From positions 98,560,489 to 98,624,488 of the forward strand of contig CM077025.1 of assembly GCA_039090855.1 (NCBI GenBank): a DNA stretch of 64,000 nucleotides, in the 5' to 3' direction. Positions within the stretch are counted from its first letter, which is position 1, and each line of letters begins with the position of its first letter. This stretch comes from Macrothele yani. Its lineage: Eukaryota > Arthropoda > Arachnida > Araneae > Macrothelidae. The notes beneath the pieces are model-generated. The model saw nothing but the letters and a program-made list of their open reading frames with translations. It did not search any database and was not told the DNA's origin. A program made the translations under genes and the position numbers. Shown here piece after piece: positions 10,383-22,018 of this stretch.

Positions 10383-11593
10383 CACTATCTACCAACAAGT
10401 AATTGGACACCTGTGATAGCAAAGGAAAACGAAGTTTATTCACATTCAATAGTTGGTGGAGCCTCCACGAGCGGCGATTACAGCTGCGACCCTCCGGGAC
10501 ATACTTATAACCAGGCGTTGTACGACGGCTAGCGGTATTTTATTCCACTCGGCTTGCAGAAGACAGGTCAGTTCCTTCACCGATTTCGGACGATGCGGGC
10601 ACCCCTTAAGTCGACGCTCCATCTCGTCCGAGAGGTGCTCGATAGGGTTGAGGTCCGGAATCTGCGCAGGCCAGTCCATTCGATTAACCTCATTGTTACC
10701 ATACCAAGCCATGGTGGATCTCGTAACATGACAGGTGTCATTGTCATCCTGAAAGTAACATGGGTCCACCCCGTAAAACTGCCACAACGTAGGAAGCGCA
10801 TGGTCATCCAAAATGGTGCAGTAGGTTGAGTCTACAAGGAATTGCGACCAAGGGTCCCGTGCCATACCAGGAGAAACAACCCCATTGCATAATTCCACCG
10901 CCGCCGAACTTTACAGTTGGCCCAATACATTCCGGCAGGAGGCGTTCTCCAGGCAGACGCCCAACCCAGACCCTGCCATCCGAACGGTAGAGGGTGAACC
11001 TTGATTCGTCGCTCCAGAGAACCTGTTTCCACTATTCAACGGTCCACTGTCGACGTTCTTTGCACCACGTTAGCCGAGCAGCGCTATTGGACTTGGTGAT
11101 CAAAGGCTTGTGGGCGGCAGCACGTCCATGATAACCAAGCAGATGGGCTTCCTTACGGATGTTATTCATCGAAAGAACACTCCCGGATGCCTGTTGAAAC
11201 TCCTTGCGGATGTGGCCCATCGATTTGGTGTGGTTCTTTCGAATTTCTCTGGCCAGCACCCGCCGGTTTCTAACTCCCAGTTTTGTGGGTCTGCCGGGTT
11301 GGGGCACATTTCGACAGTCACTTCTCATCTTCCACCTGCCAATCACGTTGGCCACTGTCGATTTTGGGTACTTCAACTCGCTGGATATGTCATGTATGCA
11401 TCGGCCATTTCTGTGATACCCGACGATTACACCTTTCCCGAAATCAGAGAGCTCCGAACTGCGTGGCATCTTGCATGCGACTGGTTGCGTTGTTGTTTCC
11501 CACATGATATTTAACGGCGGCGGCCGTGACGTGTATCAGGACCGCAGATATCGTCGATTGCAGGGGTGTCCAATTACTTGTTGGTAGATAGTG
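10383..11593 (-). mobile_element. Tc1-like transposon, sister copy 1
   Basis: Ends are perfect 29-base inverted repeats beginning CACTATCTACCAACAAG. TA target duplications sit at 10381-10382 and 11594-11595. At 1211 bp it is 8 bp shorter than its sister at 57380-58598, explained by one 8-bp deletion in the transposase gene. Confidence 0.94.
10446..11505 (-). pseudogene. Tc1-like transposase pseudogene (sister copy 1)
   Basis: The N-terminal helix-turn-helix (SELSDFGKGVIVGYHRNG) and GRPTKLG linker are readable from 11505. A CAG-to-TAG type stop interrupts the frame near 11034, just before KQVLWSDESRF. An 8-bp deletion around 10825 shifts the frame, and the C-terminal half is open from 10898: QDDNDTCH, then IPDLNPIEHL with 34 residues between D and E, then AARGGSTNY and a stop at 10446-10448. 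Two lesions make it inactive. Confidence 0.9.
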
Positions 11594-11833
11594 TATAATT
11601 GCGCGATGCTGAAATGTTTTTTGTTATTAATGTGGGTGATATAGTCGCTTTATTTTCTGTTCTAGCTTATTTTCTGAATAGGTTTGTAATAACTTTATTT
11701 TTGCTGTAGGAGCATTCTTTATAAATTATGTACATTTTTCAACGTGATTTTGCAAACAGGGTGCTGTCCAACAGAAAATAAAAGTTCAATAAGTAGGAAC
11801 TGTACATCAATTATACTCAAAATAGTATGACTT

Positions 11834-12184
11834 TACTGAAAATCCGAAATTTCCTGGCGTAGAATAGAAATAAAATTTTCCAAGCTTCCGCACATGAACC
11901 AGATGGCTTTTTCAAGGAAAGTAGACAGCTAACTGCAAACTGGACAATAGAACGTTTCAACAATTTGAACGCTGTGACTTGACTAAAGAATAAATGAATA
12001 GGAGCAAACGTGATATTTCGAAGAAACGAGGTCTTGTACGCGGTACTATGTAGAAAACATCCAGTTTCTATTATCCAGTTTGCAGTTAGCTGTCTACCTT
12101 CCTTGAGAAAGCCATCTGATTGATGTGCGAAAGCTTGGAAAGTTTTATTTCTATTCTACGCCAGGAAATTTCGGATTTTCAGTA
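11834..12184. repeat. large inverted repeat related to Penelope-like element ends
   Basis: Arms of about 119 bases (11834-11952 and 12066-12184) are near-perfect reverse complements around a 113-base spacer. Each arm carries CTTGAGAAAGCC...TGCGAAAGCTTGG, the block also found at the 3' end of the Penelope pieces at 14965 and 33812. Inverted terminal repeats of this kind are known for Penelope-like elements. The CTGATTGA...CGAAA stretch resembles but does not match a hammerhead ribozyme core. Confidence 0.65.
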
Positions 12185-12449
12185 TAGTTATGCTATTTTG
12201 AGAAAATAAAAGAAGTTCCATCAGAAAATAAAATGGTTAATTCACTCGCATTAGTAACTAAAACAATTCATCACGCGACTGGAATTCTACCGCGTGACTG
12301 CTGGTTATGTGTTTTTTGGGCTCACCGGTAGCATACGCGGCTCTCGTTGAAGACGAAACTCACCAGCGGCAGAGGGAAAGGATTAAATTCACATACGTCA
12401 GGAAAGAAGAATCTATGATAATTTTTAAGTCGAAGATTTTTCCGAGGGA

Positions 12450-12671
12450 GCCGCCCCGGTGGCGCAATAGTCTAAGCGATGGCCTTTGATCATTCGTCCG
12501 AAAGGGGTGCGGGTTCGAATCCCGGTGAGGCATAGTTGTTGCGTTTGTCTTACGGCACTGGCTCTCTCTCTTTCCTTGAACCAGTTACCCTGAATTAGGG
12601 ACGGGCTACTGCTTATAAGCCCATTGAGTTGTTCGCTTTGGTCGTTAAACCTCCAATAAAAAATAAAAAAA
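12450..12671 (+). mobile_element. SINE family A, older copy
   Basis: Body diverges from the other copies (GGCGCAATAGTCTAAGCG, TTCGCTTTGGTCG), has a broken A-tail, and shows no clear target duplication, indicating an older insertion. Confidence 0.88.
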
Positions 12672-13689
12672 CGCGGCCTGAACGAATGAACTTGCGCATC
12701 AGAAGTGTTGTTTTCACCCCTTGTTATTCAAAGTGGTTACTTAGAGGAGGTGTGATTCACACTAATACCTTCTGACTGATGAAGGGCTACAACAAATGGT
12801 CGAGAGTAGTGATAAAGGATTCCTTTGAGCTCCCTTCACTTAACATTGTGCACATCACGGTTGCACATCACGACGGCGCCTCACGACCGCCGCAGGGGCC
12901 GTCACAGGAAGTGGGGATCGGAGCTCCTCACGAGTCCTCCTCATGAGGTGCTCTTCACGAATGAACCTACCGGAAGTTTCTTATCTCGGGAGATAACGTA
13001 TTTATTGAATTTTGGCAATTGTTTGGGAAAGGAAGTTCTGTGTATGTATTTATTGGACTTTGGCAAAATGTTTGAGAAATGTTTATGGAATGTATTCATT
13101 ATAACTTTTTACGGACTCCTCAACTTTGGATATGTTTTTTTTTTCCCCATATGTAATACGGGTTTTTACTCGTGATTTGTTCGTGTATTATTTTTTCGAT
13201 TAATTTTCGCTAATTCTTCCCCTAACAAAATTACTTAGTTCAAGTATTATTTATTCTTTGTTTTTTCTCCCAAATAATTCCTAAGTGTCCCCAACTCAAG
13301 AAATTTTATTATATGTTATAACTCATTTTGTTCCAACTTGGTTCTTTATTTCGTTCTCCCTTATTGATTTTTTTTAACAACGTACGATATGTAATACGGT
13401 TTTTTACTCATAATTTTGCAACTTCGTTTTAGAAAAAAAGTTAGTTTTGGGACAGTTAATTCTCACCTAAATTTAAAATATACATCAAGGAAAGGAAATT
13501 AAAATCAAAGAATTTGCTACAGCTAAAGGTCCCCCGAGCGAGTTATTGAACCAATACTCGTACTATTCATTCAGAGATGGGGGTATCAGGAAAACTACTT
13601 CCCTCTTTGTCGCCTTATTGTAGAAAACGCAGGTGGTAAAATTCACCAAACATAGTTCCATAATAAAAAATAAAATACATTAAGGCTTA
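12672..13689. other. AT-rich non-coding stretch
   Basis: No gene recognised. A 116-residue open frame at 12825-13175 is low-complexity and resembles nothing I know. Confidence 0.5.
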
Positions 13690-13991
13690 CGAAGCGAAGG
13701 TCATTGGGTTAGGACATCATCGAAAAAAAGTCCAACGGAGACTCATCTAACTCATTTCCTCTTCTTACCACAAAGGACTAAAGCGGTTGACCCTGACTTC
13801 CAACCATAACACATGCGAAAAAGACCACCCGGATCCTTTGTGTTCAGTCTCTGTCTTTTCATTGTCCAATTTCTGAGCCATCATATTATGAATTTCTTCT
13901 ATATTGGATGCACGATACAGTGGATTATTTCTCGTCTTTAGATTATATATGCAATATTCAAAGTCTTCAGGATCTTCCCGGTTGGTTTAAG
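13690..13991 (-). pseudogene. Penelope-like element, N-terminal fragment
   Basis: On the minus strand from 13991 the sequence reads EDPEDFEYCIYNLKTRNNPL and then KGSGW(S)F...LEVRVNRFSPL. The GSGW pattern is typical of the N-terminal part of Penelope-type polyproteins ahead of the reverse transcriptase. Stops and shifts follow. It lies head-to-head with the C-terminal fragment, sharing the hairpin at 13965-14014. Confidence 0.55.
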
Positions 13992-14014
13992 AACCGACCG
14001 GGAAGATCCTGAAG
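13965..14014. repeat. 23-bp-arm hairpin at a Penelope junction
   Basis: Arms 13965-13987 and 13992-14014 are reverse complements except for one G/T wobble-type difference, around a 4-base loop TAAG. It is exactly where the minus-strand and plus-strand Penelope fragments meet, so it looks like a fold-back junction from an inverted partial copy. Confidence 0.88.
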
Positions 14015-14880
14015 CTTGAAGTAGATGGAGCGTTGAATTATCTTGACGTCACGCTCAGAAGAAACAGAACTCCCAGCTTCGATTTTGACGTTTATTACAA
14101 ACCGACCGCAATACAGTACCTTGTACCTCCTGATTCGCACTGTCCAAAAGAGTACAAACTTTCTGCGTTTATAGCATGGCTCTATAGAGCATATAACGTA
14201 TGCAAACCCGACTACCTAAATAATAAGGAAATTGGTAATATTTATAGCAAAGATCTAAAGGCTGGATATAAGAAAGATGACATAGACAGAATACATAGAA
14301 CTGTAAGAATTCGTGTAATGTCAGCAATAACAAAATCCCCTTGTAAGACGGTGAGATTCACAGGATCCATCACATATGTTTCAGGTTTTACATATTGATT
14401 AAAGAATTTATTACGTAAATACAACGTACTGATAACACTGAAGTCCCCGACTCAGTTATCACATATGATATCAAGTTGCAAGGATATACAGTGTGAGAAA
14501 GAAAAGGCAGGTGTGTACGCTATACCGTTAGTATACCCTGACAACACGTAAAAGGTATATATCGGAATGACAAAGCGATCCTTGGACACTAGGTGTAAAG
14601 AGCACATGCGAAGTGTCAACCAGGACATGCAGAATACAGCCCTCGCTGGAGAAGTCATGCATTCCTCGGCTGCTCCTCAATGGAATAATATTAGAAGAAT
14701 TGCCCCATACACTAATTTTAAAGAGACTGCTTTCAGGGAAACAGTCGAAATCCTATCCAGCAAACTAGCGTGCAATGATATAGTTTCTACTGAACTGATA
14801 TAGTTTCTACCAAGAGCTTGGTATGCATTGTTAAAAGATGGAAACACATCGCGACACACCATATAATTGCGTGATGAAAA
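13998..14880 (+). pseudogene. Penelope-like element: reverse transcriptase end plus GIY-YIG endonuclease
   Basis: First open part: LEVDGALNYLDVTLRRN and VYYKPTAIQYLVPPDSHCP match the C-terminal end of a Penelope reverse transcriptase ('...YRKPT...PxDSxHP'). After stops near 14398, GVYAIPLVYP..KVYIGMTKRSLDTRCKEH (about 14512-14600) is a GIY-YIG nuclease core with the first motif as GVY and the second as YIG; R and H follow at normal spacing. An in-frame TAA sits between the two motifs. The catalytic YxDD part of the reverse transcriptase is missing, so the copy is dead. Confidence 0.8.
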
Positions 14881-14964
14881 TTCGTGTAATACGCTCGTGA
14901 TGTCACCCGCGTTATTTCAAAAATCGTCTTTGTTCCTTACGTGTTCCAATTCCCTGCATTTTGA

Positions 14965-15065
14965 TGTCTACCATTGCCTTGAGAAAGCCTCCCAGTGAAG
15001 TGCGAAAGCTTGGCGAATCTTTGTACTTACTACGCCGCAAAAATAAACGGATTTAATACGCTATT
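14965..15065 (+). repeat. conserved Penelope-like 3' end
   Basis: GTCTACCATTGCCTTGAGAA...GTGCGAAAGCTTGGCG...AATAAACGGATTTAATACGC recurs almost unchanged at 33812-33918 and partly in the inverted repeat at 11834-12184. It follows directly after the GIY-YIG fragment, identifying it as that element's terminal region. Confidence 0.7.
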
Positions 15066-15069
15066 TGCG

Positions 15070-15538
15070 TCCGTTCAGTATGCATAAAAATACTTATTTA
15101 ACTTTGAACCTGAGGAACCCTAAGCTGGTATACTGCACTTTAAAGACAAGGAGACCCCCACCTTTTTTTAGTTTCCTGGTCGGAAAACCGTGTTTAATAG
15201 CACCTGAAAGGTGAAGTTATATTGTCACAGTTCAGTTCACAAGTAAGGGAAAGTTCAGTCTTTCATAACTCAGGCCGTAGCGGTTTAAGTTCACCTCAAA
15301 ATATATGGATCGGCATGCTGATAAAAACAAGGTACTTACAGTTTTGTAGATGTATTAAGTATCCTATTGGCATTGCAGGCTACACAGTGACCCTATTTGC
15401 ACACCTGTAACAGGGCGCCTTGCGTATCACAGGAAGAATGAAACACGTACGCGCGCACCAGACACCGGACTTGACTTCCCTTGGCTGGGAGAGGAGGGGG
15501 CGGGATGACGGCTTACGGTTGCTACGATCTCCGTTCAG
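15070..15538. other. non-coding stretch
   Basis: No gene or repeat recognised. Confidence 0.45.
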
Positions 15539-15552
15539 CTGTTCTCAATCGG

Positions 15553-15868
15553 GCCGCGGGTGGCCTAGTGGTCAACGTTCGTGACTTCCACGGAGAAGAC
15601 CTCGGGTTCGATCCCAGGCAGGTACGAACGCTCGAACCACTAAATATCTGCCGTGCGTCGGATGGGCACGTTAAGCCGTCGGGCAACGGGTACTGCCCCC
15701 CTAGTAATAAATAAGGCCGTCTTCCTCCCCCTTTTTACCTCGCTTCTGTGTCACTTTCCTATCGGGCACTCTAGCCCAAATCTCCTAGTTTCCTATTTCT
15801 AAGGGTTGTTTAAGACCTGGGGTCAGGCATTCCCTTCCTAAAATCCTCTACATCCGATCTGATCTTAT
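15553..15868 (+). mobile_element. SINE family B
   Basis: Second tRNA-derived SINE family. An A-box-like TGGCCTAGTGGTCAACG and a B box GGGTTCGATCCCAGG are followed by a body with CCGTGCGTCGGATGGGCACG, AATAAATAAGG and TAAGGGTTGTTTAAGACC. The tail is (GATCT)-like, not poly-A. The duplication CTGTTCTC(A/T)ATCGG (13 of 14) lies at 15539-15552 and 15869-15882. Confidence 0.88.
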
Positions 15869-15882
15869 CTGTTCTCTATCGG

Positions 15883-16598
15883 ACGGTCCTGTAGCGAAGA
15901 TATTTTCTTTCGGCGAAGAGGGTGGTGTCGTTGACTTTTACTCTAAGCCTCTCTTGGCTGTCCAGACGACCTATCTGTGTTTCTAGTGAAAGGCTTCGCT
16001 CCACCTTTGATTGATGGCAGCTTGGTCTCTCTCTCTCTCTCTCTCTGAGCGCTACGTTGCGGTACTGATGCTTGAAAGTCCTGTCTTATGCTCTCGTATA
16101 AATATACCTTTCCTTTGCTAACTATTCCGTAGTAGCTTTCTTTCTTTCATCAGCTAGACTCACCGACACTAGCAAATCGGCGTTCTCATCCTCGCGGGCA
16201 CAACGAAACCTTGCCGTACCTTAGCGGGTCAGAGCATACCTTTCCGTACAGGAGCTGCGATCAGACTGCCTCTTACTTTTCGGTTCCTCCTTACGAATTT
16301 TTCTTCTCCACGTTGCTATCCACCCTGTCATTTGTCTCTCGTCACTCGAAAATGGCCCAAAAGCACTTCGCTTCCGCACAAGAATCACGATGGCCCACTA
16401 CTTTACCTCTGAAATATTTCGTTCGCTGACTTCTCAGTGGCTAGACGCATATATATTTTGTTAAAATACTAAAACGACATAAACCACGGTCCCTTTCCCC
16501 CACTTGACACTTTGAACGATATTCCCCTGCTTCTTAGGTTTGAGGTGTTAACCTCCCAATTTGAGTTCTTCCGCAAAACCAGAGCTATCGTTTGTTTA
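15883..16598. other. non-coding stretch with a (TC)n microsatellite
   Basis: (TC)n at about 16027-16047. No gene recognised. Confidence 0.5.
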
Positions 16599-17189
16599 CA
16601 ACAAGTTAGTAAAATCATGCAATGCATTGATTATGATACGCTTTCCATCATACCAGAAATCATTACTCAAGTTATGAGGATAATGGCTGTGGAATAAATC
16701 ACGTTCCTGTGACCTGACCTTTAACCCCATCTCGATGATATTCAACAGAACCGGTTCAGTATACCTTCGGAATAACGTCATAAAGTTTTGTCGCAATCGA
16801 AGCATTTTTACATAAGTTATGACGCATAAAGGCAATAGAATGGAACTCGCTCCTATGTCCTGACCTTTGACCCCATTTCTTCCATTTTCAACAGGGTTCG
16901 TCCCCGGGTAATTCCCTACCACATACTAAAATTTCATCAAAATCGAACCCTTTTTATGCAAGTTATGAAGCATAGGAGCAATGGAATTGATCCCGCTCCT
17001 ATGTTCTGATCTTTCGCCCATTTTGAACCTTATTTCGACCATTTTCAATAGGGTTCGTCCCCAGGTTGTCCCCTACCATATGCTAAAATTTCATCGAAAT
17101 CGAACCATTTTTACGCGAGTTATCGTGTGGACAGACAGACGGACAAAAATGGAACATATACGCTTCTTCAACCTACGGGTGGAAAGCGT
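16599..17189 (+). repeat. repeat C locus 1: ~146-bp periodic unit with terminal hairpin
   Basis: Repeated units containing CTGACCTTTGACCCCATTTC, TTCAATAGGGTTCGTCC, ACATACTAAAATTTCATC and AACCATTTTTACG occur head to tail. They end in a GACA/GACG microsatellite (17128-17145) and the hairpin 17160-17189 (ACGCTTCTTCAACC / GGTGGAAAGCGT). It shares its left edge, ACAAGTTAGTAAAATCATGC, with locus 2. Non-coding. The layout resembles non-autonomous Helentron (DINE/HINE-type) elements, which is inference. Confidence 0.75.
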
Positions 17190-17645
17190 AGAAGAAAACA
17201 CGTCGCGGCATCTTCCACTTGCATGCGTTGAGTCAAACCCGCATGCTTCTACATACAAGAGCCATTGTGCCCGTAAAGAGGCGAATTTCTCAGAAACACT
17301 TATTTCCCTTATGGTTCCGACCTTTTTAATTTTTCCAATTTCAATTTACATAATAAATTCAATACTTCCACCACGTCCATTAATTCCAGAATTAATGGGG
17401 GGGATAGATCGTAACAGTATTTTAGGCTACCAAGTTACCGAAACTGGCAAAAGAAATCACAGGTAAATTCTGTAAATGAACAATCGACAAAATACAGTGA
17501 TAAAAGGTGTACCAGAAACTGGTGCAAAAGGTTTCAATTCCGATTTTAATCAGATTGAAGGCAATGATTTTTACACCCTCTCAAGAGCCGCCCCACCTTT
17601 TCAGCCCTAGTTAAACCTCTGAGTTCAATGATCCTCATGAGCATT
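17190..17645. other. non-coding stretch
   Basis: No gene recognised. Confidence 0.45.
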
Positions 17646-17649
17646 TATG

Positions 17650-17765
17650 CCTTGGATGAGCAACCTAATCTGGAGCTATTTATTCCTCTATCGAGAAGAG
17701 ATTCAGTGCCACTAAATCAAACACAACATCTGTGTCTTATCAGGATTCGAACATAGCCATAGCAA
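17650..17765 (-). mobile_element. SINE family A, decayed fragment
   Basis: ATGAGCAACCTAAT, CAGTGCC...AAACACAACATC and AGGATTCGAAC align in order with the reverse-strand SINE A body and B box, with many substitutions. An ancient copy. Confidence 0.5.
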
Positions 17766-18073
17766 GCACAAGTCTTTTATCTAAACTTAAATATATGGCA
17801 AGAAAGAAAAAAGATGCAGCTTCCATTAATATTATTAAACTAAGCCTTATACACTGGTCACAGGAATTCATGGACATTGCGGTTTCGAAGGGAAAACGTA
17901 GTGATATGCAAATTTAGCTACTATTGGAGATCGGTTATCAGCGTGGGTAGCTACGTCATATATAAATTAGCATCATGATTCATAGCACGTGGCGTACTAG
18001 CTGAGATAAAAGTACCCTACGAGAAGTAGGGAACGAGTGGTTTCATCCCTTGGTCAAGTGTTATTAACCTGAA

Positions 18074-19258
18074 ATGATGTCCAGACGACGTTTAAGCATT
18101 AACAACAGAGACAGGTCTGTTGACATGCTACAGGAAGTACGAGAAATCGATGTAACTGCTGCTGCTTTTTTTTTTTTAATTGGGGTTTAACGACCACCAT
18201 GAGCAACTTAATGGGCTATAAGCAGTCGCCCGTCCCTAATTTAGAGTCACTGGTTCCAGGGAAGGGAGAGATCCAGTGCCGTAAGATAAACACAACATCC
18301 ATGCCTCACCGGGATTCGAACCCGGACCCCTTTCGGACGAATGATCAGAGGCCATCGCTTAGACCACTGCGCCACCGGGCCGGCAGGTGCTGCTTTGGGA
18401 ATTTCGCAAAGTGTACTAAGTTGGCTACATACAAAATTCCTACGGCATGGAAATACTGCAGATGAACCCGGATAAGTGCTCGAAGAAGGCTTAGTATCCC
18501 CAGTAGCCAATTCCGGGAATCACTTCGAATTGCTTCTGGTGTCACAGTATGTATTCAAACGGTGCAAAACCGTCTTCACAAGTATGGACTCAGAACATGG
18601 AGTCCACTGAATTTATTAGCACTGACATCAGCTCACGGTCGTCAAAGATGTACCTGGGTCCGAGAGTACATGTCATGGAATACAAAGTGGCACTATGAAC
18701 TTATCACGGATGAAACCTGTTTCGCTCTTTATCCTGATACTCGACGAGGACACGTGTGGAAGAGATCAGGCACGCGAATGCAACTATATTATGTGCAGTC
18801 CGCCCACCCTTACCAGCGGTAGTCAGTTCTGTTCTGGGCGGAATTGTGGTTTAATGACCGTTCTTCCTTGTATGTTTATCAAAGCAGCATGAATGCGTCA
18901 GTGTACCAAAATGAGATTATTGTTACAAAGTTTCACTCTACTATTGGACATGCATTTCGTTTTCTTGATGTGGATGCAACCAGTCATTGTGCGTGGAGCG
19001 TGCTTCAAGAGCTGGAAAATCATGGGACTGAATCGTTGGAGAATTAAGATCAGGAGAATTCCGAGGTCTCCTGACCTTAATTCTATTGAGAACATTTGGG
19101 ACGATGTACAGCAAAGTCTGGATAACCACGTTCCATACCCCAGTACACTGACAGACCTACGTAACGTATTGCCTGTAATATGGGACGAGCTGCCCCGAAC
19201 ACTCCTCAATAATATTATTGGAAGTATAACTCGTAGGTGTCAAGACATTCAGCACTGA
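18074..19258 (+). pseudogene. Tc1-like transposase pseudogene split by a SINE
   Basis: Begins MMSRRRLSINNRDRSVDML (first helix-turn-helix) and runs to VTAAA. SINE A (18166-18384) interrupts; the frame resumes ALGISQSVLSWLHTKFLRHG. Further on come ELITDETCFALYPDTRRGHVW (position of the first catalytic D, with E-T replacing E-S), FLDVDATSH (second D region), and RSPDLNSIENIWDDV with the third E. It ends IIGSITRRCQDIQH and a stop at 19256-19258. Several stops and frameshifts. Convincing inverted ends were not found. Confidence 0.82.
18166..18384 (-). mobile_element. SINE family A inside a Tc1 transposase
   Basis: Reverse-oriented copy with T-run at 18166. Flanking TGCTGCT (18160-18166 and 18388-18394) is a short, slightly offset duplication. 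It splits the transposase after codon 31. Confidence 0.9.
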
Positions 19259-19845
19259 GGTGTTACCGGGAACTGAAATCCAGAGGTATGGCATTCTCCG
19301 AATTTACCATTTTGTCTATATTGAAGTGATACTTTGTGTGCAGAAATTGCACAATAAATTGTTCTTGTGAACGTACTCTTTATTGTTTGCTGTACGCAGT
19401 CTCACTGATGTTATTTCAATGCTTGTTTCTTGTGTTAGATACATACATTGTTCATTTCATGCAATATCTCTAATTTTTGTAACCGCTATATAAAAATCAA
19501 ATTACTGCAAGGCGCAGGGGCATATTGATAACTTCCGCAATTCCCGTATTGTGGGGTGTAGGCCTCACGGCTGCTGGCCTCTAGCCTTAGCAAAAAATAT
19601 TTTACATTTTTTTTTTTTTTTTTTTTTTTTGCAAAAACTTGGTATGAAAGTGGTGAAAAAATAGCCTGAAATTTTTGACGGCAGCTTTGAATGAAGTATA
19701 AAACGAAATACAATTATTTAATTATAAATATAATGATCCGATTTATTGGTGTCTAAAGTAAGAAAACACACAAATTTCACTCCTATTTATCTATTTGGTA
19801 AATAAGCTAACTCTTAAGAAATTCGTTTTCGCTGCTTTAGTTTAT
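19259..19845. other. non-coding stretch with a T-run
   Basis: T-run at about 19608-19630. No gene recognised. Confidence 0.5.
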
Positions 19846-20286
19846 AACAAGTTAGTAAAATCATGCAATGCATTGATTATGATACACTTCTCAACATACC
19901 AGAAATCATTACTCAAGTTATGAGGATAATGGCTGTCGAATAAATCTCGTTCCTGTACCCTGACCTTTGACCCCATTTCGATGATATTTAACAGAATCTG
20001 TTCAGTATACCTCCAAAACAACATCATAAAGTTTTGTCGCAATCGAAGAATTTTTACATAAGTTATGACGCATAAGGGCGATTAAATGGATCCCGCTCCT
20101 ATGTCCTGACATTTGACCCCATTTCGCCCATTTTCAATAGGATTCGTCCCTTGGTGGTCCTCTACCACATACTAAAATTTCATCGAAATCGAACCATTTT
20201 TACGGGAGTTATCGTGCGGACTGACAGACAGACAGACGGACAAAGCTGGAGCATATACGCTTCTTCAACCTACGGTTAGAAAGCGT
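19846..20286 (+). repeat. repeat C locus 2
   Basis: Same left edge (ACAAGTTAGTAAAATCATGC), the same internal units, a GACA/GACG block at about 20218-20245 and the hairpin 20257-20286 at the right end. It has fewer internal units than locus 1. Confidence 0.78.
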
Positions 20287-21160
20287 ATATAAGAGGTCTA
20301 AAAATTTTGTATCAGTTCAACGAACAAAATTTTTATACTATTGAGAATAAAGGTGTTATATGTATATTACAGTTTTCATATAACTACTCATCCTTCGGAA
20401 TATAATAAACTAAACGGTATTCCTTGCGGAGACGAAAAACCGGAGACCTGTATAATTTACAGAGCCAAGAGAATTTGTTTTTATTATGTGCAAAACATTC
20501 TGGCATTATGTTAAGCGTGTTTTCTTACATTCCACAATTTAAGTAGTTTTTTTTTTTTTTTGTCTTGTGCAACAATTCTTAATTGTTACTTATTTATTTG
20601 CTTAATTATGGCATGTATTTTAATGGTATGCGATAATGATGTGTATTTTTGTATAAATCGGAAAAGGTCATTAGATACTGTCGCACGGCAGCTATGTGTT
20701 CTGTTAGTACGTTCGTGAGGCATTTCAAAAACTGGGCTTAGTTCTCGAAAAAAATCAAATTTACATATGATTAACTTTGACGCAGGTGTTTTGTAGTAAT
20801 TTGTGTTGGTAAAAAACTAGGGTAATCGTTTTAATTATGGCACGCACATTTGTGTTACACGCAATAAAGTGCAATGATTTTGGTTCTAAATACCTGTAGG
20901 TTTCAAAGAATTTGAATTACTAAAACGCCCGTAAAACCTAGTTAACGTGGGATTTAAAAATTTCAGTAATCGAAACCTAATAGACTTTCACGACAGGGCC
21001 TCAAAGATATTGTTTTGCGGGAAAGAAGGACGAGCTATTTTTGCTACACCACTAGCAAAGCGTGATAGAGTAGATCAAGGGATATTGGAAATTATAACTA
21101 AACAGCTAAATGGACAAAACTAAAATACTGGAGTTCTGTCGTACAGTGAAGAAATGCGTA
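20287..21160. other. non-coding stretch
   Basis: No gene recognised; contains short T-runs near 20548. Confidence 0.5.
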
Positions 21161-21162
21161 TT

Positions 21163-21163
21163 A

Positions 21164-21201
<38 letters not shown>

Positions 21202-21372
21202 ATCTTTCTCTCCCACTGTCTCTGTTTCTTTGTCTGTCTCTCTTTGTTTCTTCTCTGTGTCTCTCTTTCCTCTCTCTTTCCTCTGTTTCTGTTTCTTTGT
21301 CTGTCTCTCTTTGTTTCTTCTCTGTGTCTTTCTCTCTCGTTCTCTCTCTCTCTCTCTCTCTGTCGCTCTCTT
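21163..21372. repeat. pyrimidine-rich (TC)n microsatellite tract
   Basis: About 210 bases almost entirely C and T on the plus strand, with two (TC)n blocks enclosing a ~60-bp unit (TGTTTCTTTGTCTGTCTC...) repeated twice. Long open frames on both strands here are artefacts of the repeat. Confidence 0.9.
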
Positions 21373-21505
21373 ACGCTCACATAAAGTTGTATTAAGGCAT
21401 TCCATAGGGTCGTAATTTAGTACAGAACGCTTATGCCTGGCGGAAATTAGGATTGCAATCGTTCGTTTCGTTAATTTAAATGGTCATCTTCATAACGCTT
21501 TTTTT

Positions 21506-22018
21506 ACGCTTTCCAACCGTAGGTTGAAGAAGCGTATATGCTCCAGCTTTGTCTGTCTGTCTGTCCGTCTGTCCGCACCATAACTCGCGTAAAAATGGTT
21601 TGATTTCGATGAAATTTTAGCATGTGGTAGGGGTCCACCTGGGGACAAACCCTATTGAAAATGGGTCAAATGGGGTCAAAGGTCACGACATAGGAGCGGG
21701 ATCCATTCCACTGCCCTTATGCGTCATAACTTGCGTGAATAGGGTTCGATTTCAATGCAATTTCAGTATGTGGTAGGGGACCACCTGTGGACGAACCCTG
21801 GTGAAAATGGGAGAAGTGGGTGTCAAATATCAGGATATAGGAGCGGGATGCATTCCATTGCCCTTATGCGTCATACCTTCCGTAAATATGACTCGATTTC
21901 AATGAAATTTTAGTATGTGGCAAGAAACCACCTGGAAACGAACCCTATTGAAAATGAACGAAATGAGGTCAAAGGTCAGGACATAGGACCGGGATCCATT
22001 CCATCGCCCTTATCCCAT
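21506..22018 (-). repeat. repeat C locus 3, reverse orientation
   Basis: Starts with the hairpin 21506-21535, then GTCTGTCTGTCTGTCCGTCT (about 21549-21572), then three units. ATGTGG landmarks fall at 21622, 21768 and 21915, giving a 146-147-bp period. The unit carries GGGGTCAAAGGTCA and AGGAGCGGGATCCATTCCA. Confidence 0.82.

Noticed and set aside
12825..13175. 116-residue frame
   Set aside because: AT-rich, low complexity, no motif or splice context.
21106..21415. Long open frames on both strands rich in S/L or R/E
   Set aside because: They come from the (TC)n-rich tract; periodic microsatellites lack stops and are not coding.
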